Shown piece by piece: positions 19,576 to 29,731 of a stretch of DNA of 29,731 nucleotides. Numbering within the stretch: position 1 is the stretch's first letter; each line of letters starts with the position of its first letter. The notes beneath the pieces were generated by a model. That model worked only from the letters and a program-made list of their open reading frames with translations, searched no databases and had not been told where the DNA came from. Position numbers and translations under genes: made by a program. Source of the DNA: Chara braunii (lineage: Eukaryota > Streptophyta > Charophyceae > Charales > Characeae); assembly GCA_003427395.1 (NCBI GenBank), contig BFEA01000177.1, forward strand, positions 690,035 to 719,765, written 5' to 3'.

Positions 19576-21879
19576 CTAAGGGTCCGCCATATCATGCGCC
19601 GCCACCACCTCCTTCGCCTTATTCACATCATTAAGGCTCAAGGATAATACTTCGCCCGCTCCTTCCTCCTCCTGCTCCTCCTGGAGTCTTCGTCGCACGT
19701 ACTCAGACTCCTCAAAGGTAAAGGAGCCGAGGTTGAGCCTGTTCCTCCCACTTACGGGCCCTGTGTTCCGACACTCGATGATTTCATAATTCCAACAGGC
19801 CGGATCAGATAGGGTCAGGATCATCGTCCCTTCATGTCTGTTGAAGACCAAGGTCTCCGTCCGACAGAGGAATGACCTCCCCAGGAGGATAGGGTGGTCG
19901 ACATCGGGCATGACGAAGAAGCACGTTCGCGCCCTTACCCTCCCGATCTCCACCATCACGTTAGACGCGGTGCCACGGAATATGGCCTTGCAGTTGGCGC
20001 CATGTAGCACGCCATGGTCCGAATGGTCAACGTCCAGCCCTAACATAGTCGCGTCCTGCTCCCGGATGATATTCATCTTCGCGCCCGTGTCCACCATTGC
20101 GATGCTTGGTTGGTCTCTCACTTTCAGATCCACCAGCCCGCATGCCACACATTTCCAGTCCATCATGGTGCCCGCCTCTGTCCACTCTATCTCCCTGGGC
20201 AAAATTGAGCTCAGGTGGACATTGGGCACTAACCTTCGCGAGAGCCGCCCTTTCAGCTCGCCTCGGAGCCTTGGTGCCGAGGCCAAAATGTCTTTTAAAT
20301 TTATCAGATCGTTATGGCCCTCCAGGAGCTTGTCCACCATTCGCTCCACATCAAAGCCCTCCTCCAGCCGGAGTGCATACTTTTTCCTTTTTGGTACGCC
20401 ATCATGCAAGCTTGGCTCCGCCCCTCCCTGAGCCCCTCTCTTCTCGGCCCTCTGTTCCGCTCTCCGGTCCTCCTCCTGCTGGAGCCTCTCGTCCTCCTCG
20501 TCATCACCCTCATCTTCCTCTTCTTGAACCTCTACCACTTCTTTCCTTCGCTCGGGCTCAGGGTCCTTTCGAGGGGGCGCCCGACTGGGTGCCTGGCTGG
20601 GCCCTTGACTGGCGGTAGCCTTGCTTTGGCCCCTAGTCTGCGTGGCCTGGGGCACCCTTCCATGCGACGTGGGGGGTCTAAAGGTCATCCCTGACTTAGG
20701 GCCTGCCCCAGCTGTTGCCACACTTGGACATCCTTGCGGCCCTGACGATGACTCCGGGCCGGACCCATAGAGCATTACCTCAGGGAGGTTCAGTTCCCAC
20801 TCTCGGGCCTCTTCGCACATCACCCTTAACCGTTCCTGGTACCTGCCCACTTTTGCAAGCAGGTCCTCCATCTTTTCCAGGATGGTCAGGGCCGACTCTC
20901 TTACCTCCTCCTCCTCGTCGTCGGACTCAATAACTATGGGTTCCTCCTTTATGGTCCCTGCCTTTAGTTGTTGAGTCACTTTCTCGTTCTCGTCCACAAT
21001 CTCCTCGACCCTCGCACCCAGGTCCTCCCTCTCCTGCCATATTCTAAACATTGCTGGAGCTGCTGGCGGTACTGTCGCTGCTCTCTTAAGGGCCTCTTGC
21101 CTAATCCCTCCCGGAGTCCTAGGGTCAATATGCGTCCCCCACCTATCGAATATATCTCCGCCCATGCATGAGGAGATTAACCCCGCCAACTCATCGTCTC
21201 GCCGCTGTTGGCAGAACCGTATAGTGTGGCCCATCTCGCCACAATGCCAACTCGTTGCATTTCGCCAATCGAAGCGGGGGCCCCCATACCCTTGGCCCCC
21301 TCCCTGGCTGCCTTGGCCACCTTGGTTCTCGCCCCCTTGACCATTCCAGCCTCCTCCACGGCCTCCACCATTTCCTCCTCGCCCCCGGCCGCCCACTCCT
21401 CTACCCCCTTGACTTCGGCCCCCATTGCCCTGCCCGCCTTGTCCTTGGCCCCCTCCCCCGGCCACACTAGCTTGCGAGGCCTGCTGGGAGGGCGGCGGTT
21501 GGGCCACAGGCTGGTTTTGAGACGCGGGGTAGCTCGGGGGGCCCATACTTCTTGATGGGCCCGAATAGGGGACCATGTGTCCCGAGTGGGCCTGACTCCC
21601 TCCACACGAAACACAGTGGTTACAACTGGGCCAGGGCGCGGACTGACAATGCGGCACCCAGTGCCCGCAAGTTGGTGGTGGCCCCATATGCGATGGTCCT
21701 GCTGACGCTGACGCGGCCGCGGAGACACGCGGCGGTGCGGCAATGGCTTGGGGGGCCTGCCCCTTCCCCGACCCCTGCCCTCCCTGCAGCAAATTGCGCT
21801 GCTTCCTCTGGGCCTTAGTCAGGACCTGGGAGCCTGTCTCCCCTCCGCCGTAGTCTTCTTGCCCAGCCTCCTCATCCAT
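19576..21879 (-). CDS. Nucleocapsid and aspartic protease polyprotein segment of the retroelement
   Basis: The longest intact frame here, 767 residues, from an ATG at 21879 just after an in-frame TAA. A Cys/His cluster (Cys71, His73, His77, Cys78, Cys86, His88, Cys89, Cys92) comes first, then a Gly/Arg-rich RNA-binding-like tract (about 141-200). A zinc knuckle at 210-223 has Ser210 for the first Cys; copy 1 keeps it. Then come an acidic linker, a Glu/Arg-rich stretch (440-490), and a retropepsin with the active site MVDTGAKMNII (Asp597-Thr-Gly-Ala) and the flap-distal ILLGRSFL (664-671). The protease cuts Gag-Pol. It is followed in phase by RT after TAG 19576-19578, probably a former CAG. 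Whether the ATG is a true start or a chance one in a longer gag-pol frame is open. Confidence 0.88.
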   Translation of the reverse strand: MDEEAGQEDYGGGETGSQVLTKAQRKQRNLLQGGQGSGKGQAPQAIAAPPRVSAAASASAGPSHMGPPPTCGHWVPHCQSAPWPSCNHCVSCGGSQAHSGHMVPYSGPSRSMGPPSYPASQNQPVAQPPPSQQASQASVAGGGGQGQGGQGNGGRSQGGRGVGGRGRGGNGGGRGGGWNGQGGENQGGQGSQGGGQGYGGPRFDWRNATSWHCGEMGHTIRFCQQRRDDELAGLISSCMGGDIFDRWGTHIDPRTPGGIRQEALKRAATVPPAAPAMFRIWQEREDLGARVEEIVDENEKVTQQLKAGTIKEEPIVIESDDEEEEVRESALTILEKMEDLLAKVGRYQERLRVMCEEAREWELNLPEVMLYGSGPESSSGPQGCPSVATAGAGPKSGMTFRPPTSHGRVPQATQTRGQSKATASQGPSQAPSRAPPRKDPEPERRKEVVEVQEEEDEGDDEEDERLQQEEDRRAEQRAEKRGAQGGAEPSLHDGVPKRKKYALRLEEGFDVERMVDKLLEGHNDLINLKDILASAPRLRGELKGRLSRRLVPNVHLSSILPREIEWTEAGTMMDWKCVACGLVDLKVRDQPSIAMVDTGAKMNIIREQDATMLGLDVDHSDHGVLHGANCKAIFRGTASNVMVEIGRVRARTCFFVMPDVDHPILLGRSFLCRTETLVFNRHEGTMILTLSDPACWNYEIIECRNTGPVSGRNRLNLGSFTFEESEYVRRRLQEEQEEEGAGEVLSLSLNDVNKAKEVVAAHDMADP

Positions 21880-21921
21880 TACCCCTTACGCCCGTCCTTG
21901 GGCCACTAGCACCCCTCTTTT

Positions 21922-22625
21922 CTATATCTCTGCTTCGTTATCATATCCCAATGCCGCCAATACGTCCGTAACGATCCTCTTCACCCCTGGGGGCGCGGAT
22001 GCGGTAGCATCCCTCTCCTTCCTCTTACACCTTTGCAGCCTCATGTGGTGCTGCTCCACCTGGTCCAGGCTCCCTTCTTCCACTCCCTTGTCAATGGTTG
22101 CCCAGGTAGCCTTTCGCTTCCTTCCCCATACTTCGTCAGCTCTGTGGCCTCCGAGCCTGTGAGCAGCCCCAAAAATGTGGCGCACTGCGCCTCCTCAGAG
22201 ATCCCGTGCACTTTCCTCGCCTTTTTCTTGAACTCGTGCACGAACGCCCCAATGGTAGAGAAATCTTCCTTATTCATGGCCTCCAAGTCGGCCATGGTCA
22301 ACAAGCCGTCTTCCAGCCTGTACTTCCTTCACATTAGGTCCCCAAACTTTGTCCAGCTGCCACCGGCGGCATCCATAACCTTAGTTACTTCCCGATGGTG
22401 GCTATGCAGGACATACCTCAGGACTCGCTGGAGCTTGACCTCGTCTGACAGTCCCACCAACGCCTGCTCTGTCAGATCCAGCCAATCAGATACCCGATCC
22501 CCTTTGAAGTGGAATGTCTCGACCTTTGGGACGTTGCTCGGCGCCCTCTCGCGTTTATCCAGAGCATCGATGAGGTCATCGAGAGTCACAAGCTTCCTCC
22601 CACCGTCCGCCATCTCCTCTGGCAT
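21922..22625 (-). pseudogene. gag: Gag-like capsid region, copy 2, broken
   Basis: Homologue of 1607-2335, starting at an ATG at 22625 (MPEEMADGGRKL). It is broken by TGA 22329-22331 (copy 1 has CGG), a 1-bp deletion at about 22118 (the segment AAGCTCACC of copy 1 reads AAGGCTACC with one base less further on), and TAG 21922-21924 (copy 1 has CAG). After the TAG the frame runs on to TAA 21886-21888 and then into the nucleocapsid frame. The protein identity with copy 1 is high outside the breaks. Confidence 0.85.
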
Positions 22626-23033
22626 TCTTGCCCACTGCCTTCGACTTCAATCTTCCTGGTATAAGAGACGATGGGACAGAGGACCTCACTCAACGACTCA
22701 ACCTTTCATGACCCTGTCGGGTTGACCACCTTAGACACCCCACACTCTAGACCTGGCAGGCATTCCTTCTCCCATCCCCTTTGGGCTCATCTAAATAACG
22801 CTTATCCTTACCATAGGACTTCCTCATCCACATACAGCACTCAGCTGTCAACCAAGCGGCTAATCAATCAATCATTCATCCCCCAATCATATAGATCATC
22901 GTACAGTCCATCTCATAGTCCCTCTTTTACTCACTCATATGCCTAGCGTTCCCTCACTCTCGTACCCGGATGTCGTTCCACCAGGGACAACAGTAGGTTT
23001 CCGTTATCCCCGGCAACGGTGCCACCTGTTGAA
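22626..23033 (-). other. Noncoding leader between Gag start and 2.2-kb repeat, copy 2
   Basis: It aligns with 2336-2740. CCGGATGTCGTTCCACCAGGGACAAC-like sequence near 22968-22991 is shared by both copies and includes CCA, but the bases before it do not resemble a tRNA 3' arm, so I do not call a PBS. Confidence 0.55.
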
Positions 23034-25213
23034 CGCATCGGTCCGGCACCGCGCGCGGCAGCGTTGGACCCTCTCGGCCACGTCACGCAGGAGTTGGACC
23101 AACCTCGTCACGAACACACAAAAGGAGCTTCCTTAGGCCGCTCCGGCCGAGTGCGCCAGCCATACCTCTCGCGAGCCCCTACGACAGGATAGGGCCTACG
23201 CGAGGCACAACTTACCTTCACCTTACGGGAGCTGTCACCTCCCTTCGCTGGGCGTATCCCCGTCGAGCTACCAGTCCACAATACAAAAGCTACTCGGTTG
23301 CAATCGCAGAGGTGGACCAGCCGAGGGCGTTTCTCGTTCACTGTACCATAGGGGGTACGCGCGGTAATACGCCTATCGGACCCGCACGCGAACCGACATT
23401 TTGGGGGGCTGAAGTCCCAAGCGCGGCTCGCCGTCGGTCGACTAGGACGCATCCCACACCCCACGCGCACACCACTCTAACAACCACACGACAACAACAC
23501 GCACACATACACACGGAATGACACAACGCAAACAACGCGGCAACGCTCCTAGCCCCTCGGTAGCCAACCCATAACTTCCCGACGCGAAAATAGGATAGGC
23601 GTCGCGCGCGAGACTTAGCATAAAAATCGCGCGGACGCAGGGCTAACTCATATCGACTCGCGATGCAAGCGCACGCAAGCGGTCGCAACGATGGCGTACC
23701 ACGTGGTACCCATACTCGTGCGGTCCTCGTTAATCTCGAGGGTTACGCTCGACACTCAAGTGTCGGCTGACAAGCGCCTTGAGGGTTAATCTCTCGACGT
23801 TGGACAACCGCCACACGCGGTTGAAGACCACACACCCTCTTCTGCACCCTTATGCAGAGTGGGTGGTACACAGGCTCATTCCTGTGGTGGTAATCGTCTC
23901 TCGCGGCCCTAGGGGTGAGTCCTCCCCGGGGCCTGGGCGAAAGTCAAGGGGTTTGACTTTGAGGGCTGCCACGGACTACAACGTCCAACCATAAAAATTT
24001 CTAAGAAGCAACAAGACTCGCACGAACCCAAGAAGGGGGAATAGGGCAAAGGTTTCCTAGTCCTTAAAACAAAAACTCATGGCCCTAGGACGCACTTCCC
24101 CTTTATGGGCGGTGTCGGCGGCCTATAATAATCCCAAGCGCTGCGCCTGCGCGCAAGCGCGGCGGTCCCATAACTTTTAGACGTCAGGGGCGGCGAGGCG
24201 TCGCGCGCAGGGCTCTGATATAAAACTGCGCGGCCGCAGGCCATCCCTATGCCAACCACTGATGCTAATCATATGTGGTAACCGCGGCTTAGGCCTCGCG
24301 ATATTGAATGGCTGAAGGAACTCATCGCGAGGGGTTACCCCTCACGATATTGAACGGCTAAAGGACACGTCGTGCGGTCCCCGCGACGTTCTCGCCTTTC
24401 AGGTGGAGTGTCCCGCCGGCCAAAGTAAATAGGCTCTATGCAAGGGGAGGTTCCTCCTCTTCAGGGCCTAGGGCTTGGGATGTCCTGGACAAGGACCTCG
24501 AATCCCGGCCCAGGACCAACGTCCGACTAAGAAAGCCCCAAGACACAAATAGGCAGAAGGGAGGGTCTTCCCTGTCCCTCAATCCCAACTCTCACGCGGT
24601 TGTTAACATGGCCTCTTAGGCCTCCCAAACACTCATCATACGTATATCCACGCACACATACGGAAGGGGAATAGACTTATGACGATCACTTCTCACAGGC
24701 ACAGTGGAACTCCTCACAACCATGTATATGTACATGGAGTGCAGGCAACCCAAATCCAAATCCGAGCCACAAGACGTACCTGCAACCACACCAAGAATCA
24801 AGCGACAAAACACGCACTACGCGGAGTCAACCCCAACCATTCTCTATGCTCATACCCCTTCGCTTTAGCCATGCAAGCCCCAACTGCCAGTCCAACCAAC
24901 CTCAATTCAATGCTTAGTACCTTTGTTAAATGGTCATTCAATAAAAGTCCGGGTGAAACCCTCAACAAACAGTAAAACCCACCAGGGCTAAAACCTTTTA
25001 GGTTGAGTATGGGGAATGAGTTGAAATTGAGTCGAAGACCGACGAATCGGCAACCGACCTGTTATCAATGATAACAGAAGATGACCCCCAAGGGATTAAG
25101 CTGAATCTAGTCCTGATCTTGAATCAGACATCCCAAAGAACCTGTAACACAAGATAGGTCAAGTGCCCAAGCTAAATCATCAGCATATGGGGGATGAACC
25201 TCCATAGCACATT
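23034..25213. repeat. 2.2-kb noncoding repeat unit R3
   Basis: Single copy of the unit on the 5' side of retroelement copy 2, at offset 18,068-18,069 from R2. It has both TATA-like modules (the first reads CATAAAA near 23620, the second TATAAAA at 24219-24225), AATAAA (24940-24945) and the hairpin cluster. The CACAGGC hairpin is shortened to CACAGG/CCTGTG. A minus-strand frame of about 120 codons (23108-23470) is open here and in R1 and R2, but most differences between units change the amino acid, so I do not call it a gene. Confidence 0.85.
25039..25127 (+). other. Cluster of small hairpins at the end of R3
   Basis: CCGA-CGAA-TCGG (25039-25050), GTTATCA-A-TGATAAC (25061-25075) and CTGAT-CTTGA-ATCAG (25113-25127). 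The only change in the second hairpin falls on its unpaired centre base. Confidence 0.4.
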
Positions 25214-25327
25214 CTCTCCCAAAGTTATCTGCCAACTAAGTCTAAGTCTACCTCTAAACCAGTGCCCAAAGCAAAGGTAGACTAATGGCAGAATCTCACC
25301 TATCCAGGGTGGATTGCGAGAATCGCC

Positions 25328-25928
25328 ACCTGTCAAAATATAATCTAACTCCTCTAAATCAAGGAGATTTCGGCAGCGCTTCCCGCAGGAAAAGTGTCTT
25401 TTTATAATTTATATCAGCCCAAATATGAAAGCAGAAATAAACTCCAACTCTGGAAAGTCAAATTCTGTCTAACTCCCTAAATTAGTAAAAATTTAGACAG
25501 CACTTTCTCTGAAAATGGAGACTTCCCTGATTTATACTAAGTCAGATATGAACTCAAAAGACAACTTGAGTTCGATTTAGACATTAGTTTTGCAAAAATT
25601 TCGGCAGCACTCTCTTTAGGAAATTGTTACTCCAAAGTTTATACAAAGCTGAGTCCAAAACCTGAAAACAACTTTGACTTCTCAGAGTTCAATTTTGTTT
25701 AACTTCCTGAATTAGCAAAAATTTGGGCATCACTCCCTTTAGAAAAATGAGACTTTCCAAAATTCTTACTAAGTCAGATATAGAGAGTAGATAGGTTGAA
25801 CTTTGACAAGTCAAAAGCTGACTAATTCCTTGGATTTGTAGAAATTTTGGCAGCGCTTCCCGTAGAGAAAGTNGCTTGCCAAGATTTATACAAGGCCAAG
25901 TATAACAAAAGATCCTAAAAAATGCGAG
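25328..25928. repeat. Degenerate tandem satellite, about 120-bp period, copy B
   Basis: Same array as 7260-7860 with anchors at 25372, 25496, 25603, 25726 and 25849. It differs from copy A at a handful of bases, all in the first three units. Confidence 0.75.
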
Positions 25929-26188
25929 AATCGATCTAAGTAAAAAAAAAAACTTAGCTCAGAAAATGCACGAATTGACCTATTTCCTATCGCTCTAGCA
26001 CGTGGTGAGCCTCTAAAGCAACTACCTGTCAACCTGAAACCCAGACCAAGTAGTAACTTCACTTAGCCACATGCAGGCCAGACCACAAAGGTAAGTACTC
26101 TCACCATCCCCAAGCCAATCTGAGCAAACTATAGTTCATGACCTTTCAGTGAGTTATCNCCTCATACCCAACTTACATAAGGCATAGG

Positions 26189-27128
26189 TCAGGGCACCTG
26201 AACTTACAGAGCGCACCCAACTTAGCCAGGCCTAAAGTCAGAATACCTNAACTTATAGAGCGTTCTGACTCGGNCAANTATACACAAANAGAGNGCACAA
26301 CTACTTCTCTCTTCTTTGGGCATATGNCTAGACCACTCTAGTCGCCCTGAACTGTTTAAATAGCCAATTTATATATACCTCTCTGAACTTAGTCTTCAAA
26401 GGGACATAAGGCNNAGNCGCTCAACNTAGAACATTGCTCAGCCTNCCCAAGTTTACCTCCAATTATATCTCTTAATTATACTCTCTTAGTTGTGATAAGC
26501 TATAGTCAGGCCACCTAAACTTATAGAGCANCCTTACTAGCCTGTTCATAATAGCATAGCAGATACANTATAGCCAAGTTATANCCATTGGGTTCCAACA
26601 TNTGCGAGGNATTGGGTCNGACTATCTAAACTTATAGAGCGGTCTGATCCTCAGCCAGGTTCGTTTCTCTCTGGTCCAATCTGTGCGAGGCAGTGGGACA
26701 GGCTACCTAAACTTATAGAGCGGCCTGTCCCTTGCCACAATTACTCCNTCANAACAAAACAAGAGAAGGGTTGAACCACCTAAACTTATAGAGCGGTTCG
26801 GACCTCCTTATTCAGAACCAAAGAAACTNACAAAACCCCAAATAGAACAAGGCAACCCAAGGTACCTAAACTTATAGAGCGCTTTGGGTTCCTGAAAGCC
26901 ACCCACAGTCAAACCCCCACAAGTCAGAACAGCCATGACACCTAAACTTATAGAGCGTCCTGACCCTCCAAGCAAGTCACAGCACCAGGTCTCCCCAAAC
27001 TTATGAGNACATCCCANCCTCNAGAGCTTCAGGCTACCTAAACTTATAGAGCGGTCTGAGGCTCCATGCAAACCAAAAATAAACAAAGCGCTGGGCTTCC
27101 CCAAACTTAAGGGGACCTCCCAGCCTTA
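26189..27128. repeat. Array of hairpins with a conserved apical loop, copy B
   Basis: Base-for-base repeat of 8121-9060 at offset 18,068, with Ns at the same places. It adds no independent evidence about the hairpins. Confidence 0.8.
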
Positions 27129-28377
27129 ATGACCCAGTCAAACTGCACACAATACTGCCTTCCTCCCAACCTTTCCCCAGATGCAACCCATCTCATTCAT
27201 AGTCTGCTTTCAGGCAATCAACAAAACTGAAACTGAGATTGCACACACACTCCTTTACTTCAGCCTGACTTAAGTCCTGGCAGTCAAATCAAAATCAACG
27301 TACAGGATCCAGACAATACACTCAGTCAAACATAGAGAAATGTACAGGTAGGGGTTATAGTTGGGCTAATAGAGGGAGTCAAGGGCTTANCACTCAGTTC
27401 CCTGCCTCCAGGACTCCGCCTGAGTCCCGGCAGAGCTCCCGCAATCGGTGGGGCAACCTCCCACAAAGGCTCAGGCNCGGGTCACGGGTCACACGCCCGC
27501 TTGCCACCTTCCTCTCAGAACCAATAGACTAGACTTTAAAGGGAAGAGGGCAGAAGAAGGGGGTTTAGGACTCTCAAATTCAGGGGAGTTGCACTNAGAC
27601 TCGCAGGAGAAGGCCTTGAAATCTTCAGCGCCTGAGGGCCCCAAAATGGCGACCAGCTGTAACAGCTTGATCAAATGTCCGACGTCAGTCTGTCAAAGTC
27701 AACCCCTTCTGCTGACCGCGCAATCCGCAGCCTCCACTCTCCCTCCCCAACTCAGTCCAAACGCCCCCTCCTCACAGGCCGTAATAGCTAGCAACCGGTC
27801 GGTTGTGGCGTGCGGCAGTGCGTCGCGGTCAACAGTAGCTGATGACGATCTCTCAGTAGTTAACACGAGCTCACTCATAGCCAACAGGCTCAGTCCACGC
27901 CCAACTCTCAGCAGCATGTCGTAACTGTTCCTCTTCAGCAGCGGGCAGTCGCATGTCGTAGTTCGCCGCAGTCAGCAGCGGCCTTGGTAGCCGCACACAG
28001 CGGAAGCTACCAGTACCGGCAACAACTCGCCCCTCCCCCAAACTGTACTAGCCTACCCAACTTGCTCCGGACCCAGCCGAGTTCGGCCAAATACCGTGGC
28101 AGCATTACAAAACTCCACCTACACAGCGGCCGAGCACGACTAGCGGCCACAACCGCCTGAGCCTCACCCTCGGCAGGCCAGCCGCTGCGATCCAGCCCCA
28201 CAAGCCTCACCAAAGGCTGGGCTTCACTCGGCCAGGCTGCATATGAATCGAGCAACTTACAGGCAGCGGCAAGATGGCGGAGCTCGGTCGAGGGCATCCA
28301 TACCTCCAACAGAGAGCAAGACAGCGCCTGGGCAGCCTCCGTCGCAACTGAGCTCCACAGGTCGCACCTCCCTGAGC

Positions 28378-28394
28378 CTGTCTCTTATACACAT
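28378..28394 (+). other. Nextera/Tn5 mosaic-end adapter remnant (artefact)
   Basis: CTGTCTCTTATACACAT matches the first 17 bases of the 19-bp synthetic Tn5 mosaic end used in Nextera libraries. It is flanked by a direct repeat of GCACCTCCCTGAGCC (28364-28378 and 28395-28409). The matching site in copy A (around 10311) has neither. On the minus strand it translates to the tell-tale VYKRQ. Confidence 0.97.
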
Positions 28395-28497
28395 GCACCT
28401 CCCTGAGCCAGGTCGTCACTCTAATGAGCGCCCGCCACCTCCCACTCGTAGTACCCGTCAAGCTTACTAGGCAACCCAGTTTCTTTCACTTGCGGCC

Positions 28498-29731
28498 NAG
28501 CTACAGCGAATACGGCCCTCCGGCGATAGTCATCGCCACTTTCCAATGGGGTCTANTGCGAGCANGGCAGCCGACNGCACGTAAGCAANCTCGCCTTGNG
28601 GGATGGCATCCGTAACTCCGTCAACGATAGCACTTCGGCTACGCCCGCGCCAAGAGAGTACCTATCCTTCCCATCCCCGTCGCAGCCTGGGCGAAAATCG
28701 AATGCTTCTCTCGTTAAGGTGTGGGAGCGCGCACTCGGCCACCAAACTCCTCCTCTACGCCTCTCACGCCCNTCNCGTTCACCCCCGCTCGCCACCCNGC
28801 CTGCTGGATGNAAGGATGAATTTCCCGCCAAGATGAGGGAAGGTTCCTTCAGTTTCCACNGACGATCCTCCACCGCCCNGCACNGCGCAGCCCTCACAGT
28901 CNGTACCTTCTGGACAAACCTCCAATTGCTAAAACTAACANCACCAGCGAATTCGCCTTGNCCNAAATTGTCGGAAATGAGCCTTCATTCGCTCATTCCC
29001 ACCAAGGCATCCTTCCCCTCTCATAGCCATGCTCCCTTCCTCCTCCTTTCACCACCTCCGCGCACCACCTTCCCTAACTAACTCCCACTCTACTACTCTT
29101 CTCACTAATCCACCTTCACAAATCGACTCGCCCGCAGCCAAAACCCCAGGGTCACCTCCTCTCCTACCCGGATCCGTTAAGGATCGGCGATATAGATGTT
29201 TTCAGCTCTCGCTCCCCCTTCGTCACCGTCGCCATCTCCGCTCCGGTCGTGCGCGTACCCGGCACCGGTCCACGACCACGTTCATTCTTTTGTTCCCCTG
29301 ACTTTGGCTTCTACTACCGACGCCCGACTCCCCTGCATCTGTTGTCGTCACCCGTATTCCTTCGCCACGCGGCCTGGCAACCTCCGGTTTCTCGAAAAAC
29401 CTCCAACTGTCGGGTTTGCCCGGGATATATACACGCCTCGGGCGCAGAGTCAAGCGCGCCGTCCCCTTTTTGCCCAAGCTCCCAGGCGCCCAGGGGCAAT
29501 CCGACCGAGGCAGTGTCCCACCGCATCCCCGTACGCCGCCTGACCTGCTTACCTCGTCTTTCCATTTCATGTCTGCCCCCTAACCTGGTTTGTGTCCGGG
29601 TTCATCCCCGGGCTTCGACCCACTTCTCCCCCGCACCCGGTAGCCGGGCAGACCTGCCCGTATCATCCGAATCTTTAACAGATGTCCCAAAGGACTGCGG
29701 TCGGGGCGATGCCCCACGGCGGCCCCAAAGT
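28498..29731. other. Unassigned sequence without recognisable genes
   Basis: Begins with a single N where copy A has the 80-N gap, has further Ns up to about 28970, and is pyrimidine-rich on the plus strand. No frame has a recognisable motif. A run like GGGATATATACACG (29421-29434) resembles a TATA box but has nothing attached to it. Confidence 0.55.

Larger units (their letters stand above)
16122..22625 (-). mobile_element. Decayed Ty3/Gypsy-type LTR retrotransposon, copy 2 (internal region)
   Basis: The order on the minus strand is Gag capsid, nucleocapsid with zinc knuckle, aspartic protease, reverse transcriptase, RNase H, integrase HHCC, DDE core and GPY module. RT before integrase defines Ty3/Gypsy. 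The frames are in phase from 22118 down to about 17000, so the ancestor probably had one long gag-pol frame. Stops lie at 22329, 21922, 21886, 19576 and 18577; frameshifts at about 22118, 16995 and 16380. No flanking LTR pair could be identified. Confidence 0.9.
25214..28497. repeat. N-pocked repeat block, copy B
   Basis: Second placement of the block at 7146-10398. It differs at a few sites up to about 25640, then is identical, single Ns included, up to about 27750. Beyond that, copy B has real bases where copy A has Ns. It carries a 31-bp insertion (28379-28409) caused by adapter sequence. A 100-codon minus frame (28007-28309) is open but has no motif. Confidence 0.9.

Noticed and set aside
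22960-22995. CCA-containing sequence before the 2.2-kb unit as a primer-binding site
   Set aside because: The preceding bases do not look like a tRNA T-arm or acceptor end, and the neighbouring unit does not begin with TG.
28007-28309. 100-codon minus-strand frame with a protein-like look
   Set aside because: There is no motif, it is located in a low-quality duplicated block, and the copy at 9939-10241 is full of Ns.
29600-29625. GGGTTCATCCCCGGG-like stretch as a tRNA T-arm
   Set aside because: No acceptor, D-arm or anticodon stem can be fitted around it.

Overview
The window looks like a repeat-rich stretch of a draft eukaryotic genome, made mostly of decayed Ty3/Gypsy-type LTR retrotransposon sequence on the minus strand plus large noncoding repeats. 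The Gag and Pol sequences feel most like those of streptophyte green algae such as Chara. That is an impression from the protein style and the assembly character, not something tested. I see no intact cellular gene, no tRNA or rRNA and no CRISPR array.

Layout. 6-104 is a (CA)n microsatellite. 105-2335 (minus) is retroelement copy 1: a Gag N-terminal region and the first two thirds of the following reading frame, cut off at the microsatellite. 2336-2740 is its noncoding leader. 2741-7145 holds two tandem copies (R1, R2) of a noncoding unit of about 2.2 kb. 7146-10398 is an N-pocked block with a degenerate satellite of about 120 bp and an array of hairpins that share an apical loop. It ends at an 80-N gap (10399-10478). 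10479-12379 holds nothing I recognise. 12380-13134 (minus) is a broken Cys/His-rich reading frame. 13236-15974 (minus) is a broken second Gag-like gene with a CCHC knuckle. 16122-22625 (minus) is retroelement copy 2, covering Gag, nucleocapsid/protease, RT, RNase H and integrase, with several stops and frameshifts. 22626-23033 is its leader. 23034-25213 is a third copy of the 2.2-kb unit (R3), and 25214-28497 is the N-pocked block again. 28498-29731 is unassigned.

How the parts relate. Copies 1 and 2 lie in the same orientation about 18-20 kb apart, and each is followed on its right by the leader, the 2.2-kb unit and the N block. The 2.2-kb unit plus N block may therefore be a very long LTR or promoter region of this family, but I could not find a PBS, a polypurine tract or matching LTR ends, so the element borders stay open. 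Almost all stops can be explained by C-to-T change at CAA, CAG or CGA codons, as expected for a silenced, methylated element, and the RT has lost a catalytic Asp. Neither copy is functional as it stands.

Two things in the window are assembly artefacts. The N blocks are identical over about 2 kb, including the positions of single Ns, and a Nextera (Tn5 mosaic-end) adapter fragment sits at 28378-28394. The most intriguing biological signal is the hairpin array at 8121-9060 (repeated at 26189-27128), in which the stems differ from unit to unit but stay complementary while the 19-nt loop is conserved.
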